Below are positions 27,885-35,788 of a stretch of 64,000 nt of DNA, piece by piece. A program made the position numbers and the translations under genes. Under the pieces are notes generated by a model. The model searched no databases, was not told where the DNA came from, and worked only from the letters and a program-made list of their open reading frames with translations. Location: contig NZ_JACORU010000001.1 of the NCBI RefSeq assembly GCF_014297445.1, forward strand, positions 372,001 to 436,000, read 5' to 3'. Numbering within the stretch: the stretch's first letter is position 1; each line of letters starts with the position of its first letter. The DNA is from Ramlibacter albus. Its GTDB lineage: Bacteria > Pseudomonadota > Gammaproteobacteria > Burkholderiales > Burkholderiaceae_C.

Positions 27885-28994
27885 ATGGCGGCTCCCCTCG
27901 ATGTCTGTGTCCGCGGCGCCGGCGTGGTGGGCCGCGCGCTCGCGCTGCTGCTGGCGCGCGACCGGCTGCACGTCGGGCTGGTGGACCTGCCGGCCGTGGC
28001 CGCACCCGCGGGCCAAAGCGACGTTCGCGCCTACGCGCTCAACGCGTCGGCCAAGGCGCTGCTGGAGAAAGTGCGCGCCTGGCCCGACGAGGAACATGCC
28101 ACCCCGGTGCTCGCGATGCACGTCCACGGCGACGAAGGCGGGCGCGTGCAGTTCGAAGCGGCCGCCGAAGGCACGCCGGCGCTCGCATGGATCGTCGACG
28201 TCGCCCCGCTGCTGGAGCGCCTGGGTGAAGCGCTCAAATACCAGCCCCTTGTGGAGCGCCTGCAGGCACCGGAGTCCGCCCCGCTCACCGTGGTGTGCGA
28301 AGGGCGTGCCAGCGCCACGCGCGCCGAGTTCGGCGTGCAGTTCGACGTCAAGCGCTATCCGCAGATGGCGATCGCCGCGCGCGTGCAATGCGAAAGGCCG
28401 CACGGGCAGGTGGCGCGCCAGTGGTTTGCCGGCGGCGACATCCTCGCCCTGCTGCCGCTGGGCGGCCCGGACGGGAACTCAGCCGCGCTGGTCTGGTCTG
28501 TCCAGGAGACGCATGCGCCGCAGCTGCTGGCGTTGCCGGCCGCGGAGTTCGAAGCCAGGCTGCAGGCCGCCAGCCACGACGTGCTCGGCAAGCTCACGCT
28601 GACCACCGAGCGCGCCGCGTGGCCGCTGCAACTGGCACGCGCCGACCGCTGGTGCGGCCCCGGTTGGGCGCTGGCGGGCGACGCGGCGCACAACGTGCAC
28701 CCGCTCGCGGGCCAGGGCCTCAACCTCGGCCTCGCGGACGTGGAAGCGCTGGCGCGGGAGTTGCACGGGCGCGAGTACTGGCGCAGCGTGGGGGACGAGA
28801 AGCTGCTGCGGCGCTACGAGCGTGCGCGCAAGGCCGACGTGCTGGCGATGGGTTTCGCCACCGACGGCCTGCAGCAGTTGTTCGCGCGCAGCTCGCCCGG
28901 CTGGGCGATGCTGCGCAACTGGGGCATGCAGGGGTTCGACCTGAGCGGCCCCGTGAAGCATTGGGTGGCGCGGCAAGCGATGGGCCGCCTGTAG
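27885..28994 (+). CDS. UbiH/UbiF/VisC-family FAD-dependent hydroxylase
   Basis: A 369-residue flavoprotein monooxygenase of the ubiquinone-hydroxylase family. The Rossmann motif is VRGAGVVGRALALLLARD near residues 9-26 and the second FAD block LAGDAAHNVHPLAGQGLNLG near 262-281. Family members hydroxylate the ring of ubiquinone precursors at C5, C1 or C6; which position applies here cannot be read. The start at 27885 is favoured because a TACAAT box ends 6 bases upstream, suggesting a leaderless message. dsbC follows 22 bases later on the same strand. Confidence 0.85.
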   Translation: MAAPLDVCVRGAGVVGRALALLLARDRLHVGLVDLPAVAAPAGQSDVRAYALNASAKALLEKVRAWPDEEHATPVLAMHVHGDEGGRVQFEAAAEGTPALAWIVDVAPLLERLGEALKYQPLVERLQAPESAPLTVVCEGRASATRAEFGVQFDVKRYPQMAIAARVQCERPHGQVARQWFAGGDILALLPLGGPDGNSAALVWSVQETHAPQLLALPAAEFEARLQAASHDVLGKLTLTTERAAWPLQLARADRWCGPGWALAGDAAHNVHPLAGQGLNLGLADVEALARELHGREYWRSVGDEKLLRRYERARKADVLAMGFATDGLQQLFARSSPGWAMLRNWGMQGFDLSGPVKHWVARQAMGRL

Positions 28995-29016
28995 TGAAGT
29001 TTTTGAAGGACCTGAC

Positions 29017-29739
29017 ATGAACATCATCGGCCGCGCAATCGTCGCCGCCCTCTTCGGCCTCGGCCTGGCCACTGCCTTTGCGCAGGACTACGCCAACCTG
29101 CGGAAGAACCTCGAGTCGCGCCTGCCCATGATGGGCAAGATCGACGAGATCACGAAGTCGCCCGTCCCCGGCCTGCTGGAAGTGCGCGTGGGCACCGACA
29201 TCTATTACGCCGACCCCGAGGGCAATTACGTCATCTCCGGCAACCTGATCGACACCAAGTCGCAGAAGAACCTGACCGAGGAGCGGCAGGAGAAGCTGCT
29301 GGCCGTGGACTTCGACGCCCTGCCGTTCAAGGACGCCTTCACCGTCGTGCGCGGCAACGGCAAGCGCAGGGTCGCGGTGTTCCAGGACCCGAACTGCCCC
29401 TACTGCAAGCGCTTCGAGAAGGACATGCTGAAGGTGGACAACGTCACCGTGTACATGTTCCTCTACCCCATCCTCGGCCCGCGCTCGGTCGAGATGTCCA
29501 AGCAGATCTGGTGCAGCCGCGACAAGGACAAGGTCTGGGAGAACTGGATGACGAAGGACCAGGCCATCCCCGGCCCGGGCCCCGCGAACTGCGACACCAC
29601 CGCGATCACGCGCAACGTGGACTACGGCAAGAAGATCCGCATCAGCGGCACGCCGACCATCTTCTTCATCGACGGCACGCGCGTGCCGGGCGCCATCGGC
29701 GCCGCGGAGGTGGAGAAACTGCTGGCGAAGGCGAAGTGA
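29017..29739 (+). CDS. dsbC: Thiol:disulfide interchange protein DsbC/DsbG family
   Basis: Periplasmic disulfide isomerase, 240 residues. Signal peptide MNIIGRAIVAALFGLGLATAFA, the N-terminal dimerisation domain (residues ~23-85), then a thioredoxin fold with the redox motif DPNCPYCKRFE near 124-134. The motif is CPYC rather than the CGYC of E. coli DsbC, which is usual in Betaproteobacteria. The cis-proline loop SGTPTIFFIDGTRVPG near 211-226 is intact. A GAAGGA ribosome site lies 6 bases before the ATG. The stop overlaps the GTG start of the M61 peptidase gene (GTGA), linking the two translations. Confidence 0.93.
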   Translation: MNIIGRAIVAALFGLGLATAFAQDYANLRKNLESRLPMMGKIDEITKSPVPGLLEVRVGTDIYYADPEGNYVISGNLIDTKSQKNLTEERQEKLLAVDFDALPFKDAFTVVRGNGKRRVAVFQDPNCPYCKRFEKDMLKVDNVTVYMFLYPILGPRSVEMSKQIWCSRDKDKVWENWMTKDQAIPGPGPANCDTTAITRNVDYGKKIRISGTPTIFFIDGTRVPGAIGAAEVEKLLAKAK

Positions 29740-31493
29740 CGGCGGTCCGCATCGCGCCGGTCGCGTACCGCATCGAGCCGGCGGACACCGCGGCGCACCT
29801 CTACCACGTCACGCTCACGATCGCGCAGCCGCAGGCCGCGCAGCGCGTGTCGCTGCCGGTGTGGATCCCCGGCAGCTACCTCGTGCGCGAGTTCTCGAAG
29901 CACCTGCAGCGCCTGGTCGCGAAGCAGGACAACAAGCCGGTGCACGTGCAGCAGCTGGACAAGGCCAGCTGGCTCGTCGAGTGCATGCCCTCGAGCCCCC
30001 TCGTGCTGACGTACGAGGTGTACGCCTTCGACAACTCGGTGCGCAGCGCGTGGCTCGATGCGAACCGCGGCTTTTTCAACGGCACCAGCCTGTGCATGCG
30101 CGTGCACGGGCAGGAGCGCGCCGAGCACGACCTCGAGCTCGTCCCCGGCCGCGAGACCGGCCACTGGGACGTGGCGACGTCGCTTACGCCCGGCCGGCTG
30201 CACAAGCGCGGCTGGGGCACCTACACCGCCGCCGATTACGACGAACTCGTCGACTCGCCAGTGGAGATGGGCAACTTCTGGTCCGGCGAATTCAAGGCCT
30301 GCGGCGTGCCGCACCGCTTCGTGGTCGCGGGCGCCACCGACGCGTTCGACGGCGACCGGCTGCTGGCCGACACGCAGAAGGCGTGCGAGGCGCAGATCCG
30401 CTTCTGGCACGACCGCAAGAAGCCGCCGCACAAGAATTACGTCTTCATGCTCAATGCCGTCGACGACGGCTACGGCGGTCTCGAGCACCGCGCATCGACC
30501 GCGCTCATTGCGGGCCGCCGCGACCTGCCGCGGCGCGGCGACACGCGCGCCGGCGACGGCTACACCACGCTGCTGGGCCTCATCAGCCACGAGTACTTCC
30601 ACACCTGGAACGTCAAGCGCCTGCGCCCGGCCGACTTCGCGCGCTACGACTACGCGCACGAGAACTACAGCCAGCTGCTCTGGTTCTTCGAAGGCTTCAC
30701 CAGCTACTACGACGACCTGCTGCTGCGCCGTGCGAACGTGATCGACGACGTCACGTACCTCAAGTTGCTCACCAAGACCTGCAACCAGGTGCTGCAGACG
30801 CCGGGCCGCGAGGTGCAATCGGTGGCGCAGGCGAGCTTCGACGCCTGGGTGAAGTACTACCGGCAAGACGAGAACACGGTCAACGCCACCGTGAGCTACT
30901 ACACCAAGGGCGCGCTCGTCGCGCTGTGCTTCGACCTCACGCTGCGCAGCGAAGGCCACGCGAGCCTGGACGACGTGATGCGCGCGCTGTGGGTGCGCTG
31001 CAAGGCCGGGCCGATGACGGAATCGGACTTCGCGGCGGTGCTCAAGGAGCTGGGCGGGCGCTCGTTCTCGCGCGAGATCGCGGCATGGGTGCACGGCACG
31101 CGCGAGCTGCCGGTGCGCGAGCTGCTGGAGCGCCACGGCATCGCCGTGCTCGACGAGCCCGCGCAGATGCAGCAGCGCCTGGGCATGCGCGTCGCGGAAG
31201 CCAACGGCGTGCTCACCGTCAAGAACGTGCTGCGCGGTGGTCCTGCGGAGCAGGCGGGCTTCGCGGCCAATGACGAGTGGGTGGGCATCGAAACCGGCAA
31301 CGCCGCGTGGCGCATCACGAAGCTGGACGACCTGCTGCTGTATGCGGGCGCGCATCGCAAGCTCACGGCGCTGGTCGCGCGCGACAGGCGCCTGATGCGG
31401 CTGGAGCTGGGCATGCCGGCAGCGGCAACGACCTGGCGGCTGGTGCTCCGCGACCCGGCACAGGCGCAGGCGTGGCTGGGTCCGCAAGGCTGA
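29736..31493 (+). CDS. M61-family (glycyl aminopeptidase-like) metallopeptidase with PDZ domain
   Basis: A 585-residue zinc peptidase. Catalytic motif HEYFHTWN with H285, E286 and H289, and the downstream metal-ligand glutamate in LLWFFEGFTSYYDD. A C-terminal PDZ domain runs from about 480 (RLGMRVAEANGVLTVKNVLR). The N-terminal M61 beta-domain starts RIEPADTAAHLYHVTLTI. No signal peptide is seen, so it is probably cytoplasmic. The start is GTG at 29736, overlapping the dsbC stop. The DUF3108 gene starts inside its 3' end. Substrates are unknown; characterised M61 enzymes release N-terminal glycine. Confidence 0.9.
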   Translation: MTAVRIAPVAYRIEPADTAAHLYHVTLTIAQPQAAQRVSLPVWIPGSYLVREFSKHLQRLVAKQDNKPVHVQQLDKASWLVECMPSSPLVLTYEVYAFDNSVRSAWLDANRGFFNGTSLCMRVHGQERAEHDLELVPGRETGHWDVATSLTPGRLHKRGWGTYTAADYDELVDSPVEMGNFWSGEFKACGVPHRFVVAGATDAFDGDRLLADTQKACEAQIRFWHDRKKPPHKNYVFMLNAVDDGYGGLEHRASTALIAGRRDLPRRGDTRAGDGYTTLLGLISHEYFHTWNVKRLRPADFARYDYAHENYSQLLWFFEGFTSYYDDLLLRRANVIDDVTYLKLLTKTCNQVLQTPGREVQSVAQASFDAWVKYYRQDENTVNATVSYYTKGALVALCFDLTLRSEGHASLDDVMRALWVRCKAGPMTESDFAAVLKELGGRSFSREIAAWVHGTRELPVRELLERHGIAVLDEPAQMQQRLGMRVAEANGVLTVKNVLRGGPAEQAGFAANDEWVGIETGNAAWRITKLDDLLLYAGAHRKLTALVARDRRLMRLELGMPAAATTWRLVLRDPAQAQAWLGPQG

Positions 31494-32551
31494 GGCTCGC
31501 CCTTCTAGGGGCGGGCGTGCTGGTCGCGCACGTCGTGCTGATGGACCGCGTGCGTGAGGAGCTCGTCGCGCCTTCGCCATTGAAGGCAATGCCGGTGGTG
31601 ATGTACACGCGCATGCTGGCGCCTGCAGCCACGATGGCACCCCCGCCGCCCCCCGTACTTGCTGCAGTGCGTGCGCCGAAGCGGCGGGCGGCTGCGGCTC
31701 TGGCCCCGGCGTCGTCCGTGCGCGCCGCGACGCCAACGCCTGACGTGACGGGGTTGCCGTCGGACGCGCAAACCGCGAAGCCGCCGGAACCGTCCGCCGA
31801 CGCGCCCGCGGTTGCCGCGCAGGCAAGCTCGCCCGAGACGCCCGTCGCCGCCGCCCCCGTGGCTGCCGCATCCGCGGCACAGGTTGCCGCCGGCAAGCCT
31901 GACCTCTCGTCGTGGCCCGCCGACACGCGCCTGACGTACCAGCTCGGCGGCCAGTTCCGCAGCGGCCCGCTGTTCGGCGACGCGCAGGTCAAGTGGCAGC
32001 GCGAAGGCGCACGTTATGAAGTCCGCGCCGAGGTCAACGTCTCCGTATGGGCCAGCCTGGTCATGACGAGCCAGGGCGAGGTCGCCCCCGACGGCCTCTC
32101 GCCCGCGGTGTACGAAGAGGAAACGAACAAGCGCAAGCGCCGCCACGCGCGTTTCGACGCGGAGTACGTGCGCCTGGAGAACGGCAAGTCGGTGCCGCGC
32201 CCGCCCTCGGTGCAGGACACCGCGAGCCAGTTCGTCGAACTGGGCCAGCGCTTCGCGACCGGCCGCGCGCCGTTGAAGGCCGGCGAGGTCGTCAAAGTGT
32301 GGCTCGCACGCCCCGGCGCGGTCGACCTGTGGACCTACGACATCAGCGGGCCCGAGACCCTGTCGACGCCGAAGCTGGGCGCGATCCAGGCGTTCCACCT
32401 CACGCCGCGGCCCATCGCCAACCCGCGCGGCAACATCTACGCGGAGCTCTGGTACGCGCCGAGCCTGCAGTACCTGCCGGTGCGCATCAAGCTGCGCATG
32501 GGCGAGGCGGACTACATCGACCTCGCGATCGAGACGATCGAGCAGCGCTGA
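31472..32551 (+). CDS. DUF3108-domain exported/anchored protein
   Basis: A 359-residue protein of unknown function. The probable start is GTG at 31472 (VAGSARLRLALLGAGVLVAHVV), giving a single N-terminal membrane anchor. Next comes a ~110-residue Ala/Pro-rich linker with PPPPPV and basic APKRRAAAA, giving a TonB-like architecture. A C-terminal DUF3108 beta-rich domain (from about TRLTYQLGGQF at residue 150) follows. DUF3108 proteins are predicted to be periplasmic and are often next to phosphoribosylglycinamide genes in Burkholderiales; here the neighbour is an M61 peptidase gene, which it overlaps by 22 bases. Confidence 0.8.
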   Translation: MAGSARLRLALLGAGVLVAHVVLMDRVREELVAPSPLKAMPVVMYTRMLAPAATMAPPPPPVLAAVRAPKRRAAAALAPASSVRAATPTPDVTGLPSDAQTAKPPEPSADAPAVAAQASSPETPVAAAPVAAASAAQVAAGKPDLSSWPADTRLTYQLGGQFRSGPLFGDAQVKWQREGARYEVRAEVNVSVWASLVMTSQGEVAPDGLSPAVYEEETNKRKRRHARFDAEYVRLENGKSVPRPPSVQDTASQFVELGQRFATGRAPLKAGEVVKVWLARPGAVDLWTYDISGPETLSTPKLGAIQAFHLTPRPIANPRGNIYAELWYAPSLQYLPVRIKLRMGEADYIDLAIETIEQR

Positions 32552-32608
32552 AGGGCCGTCTCCTCCACCTGCGGGAGAGACTTCCGGACAGGGTTTCGGT
32601 GGCATGGA

Positions 32609-32634
32609 TTCACGGCTATATTCGCGGCCGTGAA
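32609..32634. promoter_or_regulatory. Palindrome bracketing a -10-like TATATT
   Basis: An 8-bp perfect inverted repeat, TTCACGGC (32609-32616) and GCCGTGAA (32627-32634), separated by 10 bases that begin with TATATT (32617-32622). A weak -35-like TTTCGG (32594-32599) lies 17 bases before it. The arrangement would let a dimeric repressor cover the -10 box of the small membrane-protein gene starting at 32680. It could instead simply form an RNA hairpin. Confidence 0.4.
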
Positions 32635-32679
32635 AACAAAAGGCCTAGAAAAACACCCGTTCACCGGCCGACCGAACCC

Positions 32680-33126
32680 ATGAACAAGCACCGCCACGAC
32701 GACTTCGTGAAGACGATCCCGAGCGACTTCTCGAGCCTTGGCGCTTCGCCCGCCACCTCCAGCCGCTACCGCGGCGCAAGCAGCGATTCCGGATGGGGCA
32801 GGCGCCTGCCATGGCTCTGCGCCGGGTTGTGGGTTTGCCTCGCGTTCGCGTGGGCGTCGGCCGCCAATGCGATCGGCCCGCGCATGCAGCCTTCCATGCA
32901 CGTCATCGTGTTCGTGCTGATGTCGGTGCTCTGCCTGGCCTGCGCAACACAATGGCTCACGCGGCGGCGGGTCGGCAGGAAGACGCTGTGGGCAACGCGC
33001 GGGGCCGTTGCGGCCCACCTCACGATCGCCCTGGTGGCCAAGCTCGCCGTCCCAGCGGTGCTCTGGGTGACCCTCGCGTGGGTCTTCCTGTCCTCTTTCG
33101 GAGGAGCGTCCCGGCCGGACCGCTGA
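32680..33126 (+). CDS. Small membrane protein, unknown function
   Basis: A 148-residue protein I do not recognise. The first ~45 residues are hydrophilic and basic (MNKHRHDDFVKTIPSDFSS). Three hydrophobic stretches follow: LPWLCAGLWVCLAFAWASAA near 44-63, MHVIVFVLMSVLCLACATQW near 73-92, and LTIALVAKLAVPAVLWVTLAWVFL near 113-136. So it is probably an inner-membrane protein with a cytoplasmic N-terminus. The start follows a 129-base gap containing a palindrome around a -10-like box. It converges with paaK, 5 bases separating the two stops. Confidence 0.65.
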   Translation: MNKHRHDDFVKTIPSDFSSLGASPATSSRYRGASSDSGWGRRLPWLCAGLWVCLAFAWASAANAIGPRMQPSMHVIVFVLMSVLCLACATQWLTRRRVGRKTLWATRGAVAAHLTIALVAKLAVPAVLWVTLAWVFLSSFGGASRPDR

Positions 33127-33131
33127 ATGGA

Positions 33132-34430
33132 CTAGGCTGCGCTGCGCTGGTCCAGCACGCGCTTGGCCTTGCCCAGGCTGCGCTCGATCCCGCCCGCAGG
33201 CCGCAGCTCGATCTTCGCCGTGGTGCCGATGTAGGCCTTGATCTCGTGCTGCAACGCCTCGGCCGCGTTGCGCGCCGCATCGCTCTCGGGCACCAGCGGC
33301 GGCCGCGTTTCCACCGCGACGGTGAGGCAGTCGAGCGGCCCCTCGCGCGTGAGGATGCATTGGTAGTGCGGCGCGAGCTCCGCGCGCTTGAGGATCAGCT
33401 CCTCGATCTGCGTCGGGAACACGTTGACGCCGCGCACGATCATCATGTCGTCGCTGCGGCCGGTGATCTTCTCCATCCGGCGCATCGTGCGCGCGGTGCC
33501 GGGCAAGAGGCGCGTGAGGTCGCGCGTGCGGTAGCGGATGACGGGCAGCGCTTCCTTCGTGAGGCTGGTGAACACGAGCTCGCCCAGCTCGCCGTCGGCC
33601 ACCGGCTCGCCGGTCTCGGGGTCGATGATCTCGGGGTAGAAATGGTCTTCCCAGATCGTCGGCCCGTCCTTCGTCTCCACGCATTCGTTGGCGACGCCAG
33701 GCCCCATCACTTCCGACAAGCCGTAGATGTCGACCGCGTCGATGCCCATGCGCTTCTCGATCGCCTGCCGCATGTCGTTGGTCCACGGCTCCGCACCGAA
33801 GATGCCAAGCCGCAGGCTGCTCTCGCGCGGGTCCATGCCCTGCCGCTCGAACTCGTCGGCGATGGCGAGCATGTAGCTGGGCGTCACCATGATGATGTCC
33901 GGCTTGAAGTCGGTGACCAGCTGCACCTGCCGCTCGGTCTGGCCGCCGCCGAAGGGCACCACCGTCAGGCCCAGCTTCTCGGCGCCGTAGTGCGCGCCGA
34001 GGCCGCCGGTGAACAGGCCATAGCCGTAGCTCACGTGCACCAGCTCGCCCGGCCGCGCACCCGCGGCGCGGATGCTGCGGGCCATCACGTTCGACCACGT
34101 CTCGATGTCGTTGCGCGTATAGCCCACCACCGTCGGTTTGCCCGTGGTGCCGCTCGACGCGTGGATGCGCACGCACTGCTCGCGCGGCACGGCGAACATG
34201 CCGAAGGGGTAGCTGTCGCGCAGGTCCTTCTTCGTCGTGAACGGGAATTTCTTCAGGTCGGCCAGCGTGCGCAGGTGGTCCGGGTGCACGCCGGCCTCGT
34301 CGAACTTGCGGCGGTACACCGGCGAGTTCGCGTAGGCATGCTGCAGCGTCTGGCGCAGCCGCTTGAGCTGCAGCGAGCGCAGCTCGTCGACGCTTGCCTT
34401 CTCGATGGGCTCGAGCGGGAAACTCTTCAT
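33132..34430 (-). CDS. paaK: Phenylacetate-CoA ligase
   Basis: Activates phenylacetate to phenylacetyl-CoA with ATP, the entry step of aerobic phenylacetate degradation. 432 residues. The adenylate-forming motif HASSGTTGKPTVVGY is near 89-103, FGAEPWTNDM near 213, the YGLSEVMGPG region near 235, and the C-terminal hinge YRTRDLTRLLPG near 301. The start at 34430 (MKSFPLEPIEKAS) overlaps the paaI stop as ATGA. Third gene of paaG-paaI-paaK; the ring epoxidase genes paaABCDE and paaZ are not in this window. Confidence 0.94.
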   Translation of the reverse strand: MKSFPLEPIEKASVDELRSLQLKRLRQTLQHAYANSPVYRRKFDEAGVHPDHLRTLADLKKFPFTTKKDLRDSYPFGMFAVPREQCVRIHASSGTTGKPTVVGYTRNDIETWSNVMARSIRAAGARPGELVHVSYGYGLFTGGLGAHYGAEKLGLTVVPFGGGQTERQVQLVTDFKPDIIMVTPSYMLAIADEFERQGMDPRESSLRLGIFGAEPWTNDMRQAIEKRMGIDAVDIYGLSEVMGPGVANECVETKDGPTIWEDHFYPEIIDPETGEPVADGELGELVFTSLTKEALPVIRYRTRDLTRLLPGTARTMRRMEKITGRSDDMMIVRGVNVFPTQIEELILKRAELAPHYQCILTREGPLDCLTVAVETRPPLVPESDAARNAAEALQHEIKAYIGTTAKIELRPAGGIERSLGKAKRVLDQRSAA

Positions 34431-34861
34431 GCTTCCTCCGGGAACACGGTGCCCTGGATCTGCGCGCTCTTGCCGCGGAACATCGCGACCACCTCGCCGC
34501 GCTGGTTGGTCACCTTCATGTCGTAGATGCCGTGGCGGCCCTGCAGCACCTGCTCCACGCCTTCGCAGGTGAGCACGTCGCCCAGCTGCCCCGGCTTGAG
34601 GAACTCGATGGTGCAGCCCGCCGCCACCGCCACCTTGTTGTGGCTGTTGCACGCGAAAGCAAAGGTCGAATCGGCCAGCGTGAAGATGAAGCCGCCGTGG
34701 CAGATGCGGTGGCCGTTGAGCTGCTCCTCGCGCACCGTCATGCGCATGACGGCGCGGCCCGGCGTGCAGCTGACCAGCTCCATCTTCATGAACTCGCGGC
34801 TGGCCGCATCGGCCGCGAACATGGCTTCGCCCACGCGGGCGGCGCGTTGCTCCGGTGTCAT
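34427..34861 (-). CDS. paaI: PaaI hotdog-fold phenylacetyl-CoA thioesterase
   Basis: A 144-residue hotdog thioesterase that rescues CoA from stalled phenylacetate intermediates. The family fingerprint NGHRICHGGFIFTLADSTFAFAC (about residues 49-71) contains the HGG turn and catalytic Asp. CTIEFLKPGQLGDVL follows near 83. The start at 34861 overlaps the paaG stop (TGATG) and the stop overlaps paaK (ATGA), so translation of all three is tightly linked. Confidence 0.93.
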   Translation of the reverse strand: MTPEQRAARVGEAMFAADAASREFMKMELVSCTPGRAVMRMTVREEQLNGHRICHGGFIFTLADSTFAFACNSHNKVAVAAGCTIEFLKPGQLGDVLTCEGVEQVLQGRHGIYDMKVTNQRGEVVAMFRGKSAQIQGTVFPEEA

Positions 34862-35664
34862 CAGTCCCCTTTGAATTTCGGTGCGCGCTTGTCGCGGAAG
34901 GCGTTCACGCCTTCGAAGTAATCGTAGGTCTTGCCGAGCGCCGACTGCGTGTCGCGCTCGAGGTCGAGCTGGCGGTCCAGGTCGTTCGATGCGGCCGCGC
35001 GCAGCACGTGCCGTGTTTCCACCAGCGCCTTGGTGGGCATGTCCGCCAGGCGTGTCGCGAGCTTCATCGCCGCAGCGACGCAGTCCTCGCCCTCGGGCGC
35101 CACGTCCCAGATCATTCCCCACTCCTTGGCGTCCTGCGCGCGCAGCTTGTCGCTGAGCATCGCCGCGCCCATCGCCCGCGCGAGGCCGAGCTTCTTGATC
35201 AGGAACCATGTGCCGCCAGCATCGGGGATCAGGCCGATCTTGCTGAAGGCGAGCGTGAAGCTTGCGTTCGAGGCCGCCACCGCAAGGTCGCACGCCATCG
35301 CGATGGAGACGCCCGCGCCCGCCGTCGCGCCGTTCACGGCGGCGATCGTCGGAACGCGCAGCTTCATCAAGCGACGCACCGTCGGATTGAACAGCTCGTT
35401 GATGATCGGGCCAGGGTCGGCACGCTGCACGAGGTCGGGGCCCGGCGTGAAGTCGAACTCGGCCAGGTCCGCACCCGCGCAGAAGCCGCGGCCCGCGCCG
35501 GTGAGCACCATCGCGCGCACTTCCTTGTCCTTCTCGATGCGTTCGAGCACCGACCACAGGCCTTCGTGCATCTTGCGCGTGAAGCTGTTCAGCGCATCGG
35601 GCCGGTTGAGCGTGACCAGCGCCACCGAGCCGCGCGTTTCGTAGAGGACCGGGGAAACATCCAT
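34861..35664 (-). CDS. paaG: 2-(1,2-epoxy-1,2-dihydrophenyl)acetyl-CoA isomerase
   Basis: Crotonase-fold enzyme that isomerises the ring epoxide of phenylacetyl-CoA to the oxepin. 267 residues. Oxyanion-hole blocks GFCAGADLAEF near 60-70 and NGATAGAGVSIAMACDLAVA near 110-129. The second catalytic region reads SKIGLIPDAGGTWFL near 141-155, with Asp in the position where hydratases have Glu, as expected of PaaG. First gene of the paaG-paaI-paaK operon. A TAGAAT box on the minus strand (35691-35686) and a strong palindrome (35694-35719) lie just upstream. Confidence 0.92.
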   Translation of the reverse strand: MDVSPVLYETRGSVALVTLNRPDALNSFTRKMHEGLWSVLERIEKDKEVRAMVLTGAGRGFCAGADLAEFDFTPGPDLVQRADPGPIINELFNPTVRRLMKLRVPTIAAVNGATAGAGVSIAMACDLAVAASNASFTLAFSKIGLIPDAGGTWFLIKKLGLARAMGAAMLSDKLRAQDAKEWGMIWDVAPEGEDCVAAAMKLATRLADMPTKALVETRHVLRAAASNDLDRQLDLERDTQSALGKTYDYFEGVNAFRDKRAPKFKGD

Positions 35665-35693
35665 GTGCCTTCTCCTTGTCGAGGGATTCTAGG

Positions 35694-35719
35694 ATTGGCC
35701 GACCGCGCGGTCGGCTAAT
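35694..35719. promoter_or_regulatory. TetR-type (PaaR-like) operator palindrome upstream of paaG
   Basis: A perfect 18-bp palindrome at 35698-35715 built on CCGACCG/CGGTCGG, extended by matching ATT/AAT arms to 26 bases with one mismatched pair. It sits 30 bases upstream of paaG and beside a minus-strand -10-like TAGAAT (35691-35686), the expected place for a repressor. CCGACCG-type palindromes are known operators of TetR-family regulators of phenylacetate genes (PaaR) in Betaproteobacteria; assigning PaaR here is inference, as no tetR gene is in the window. Confidence 0.65.
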
Positions 35720-35788
35720 GCTTACCCTTGTTTATATCTGGCCGCGCGGACATGGACACGGCCGGGGTGCCCACCCGACAATCGCCGC

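Noticed and set aside
23825..28228. Long plus-strand frame (1467 codons) across ychF, the 7TM sensor and MOSC genes
   Set aside because: It crosses several real genes in other frames and has no domains.
30500..30520. CATTGCGGGCC as a third REP-like copy
   Set aside because: It has no inverted partner, and encodes a normal part of the M61 peptidase (ALIAGRRDL).
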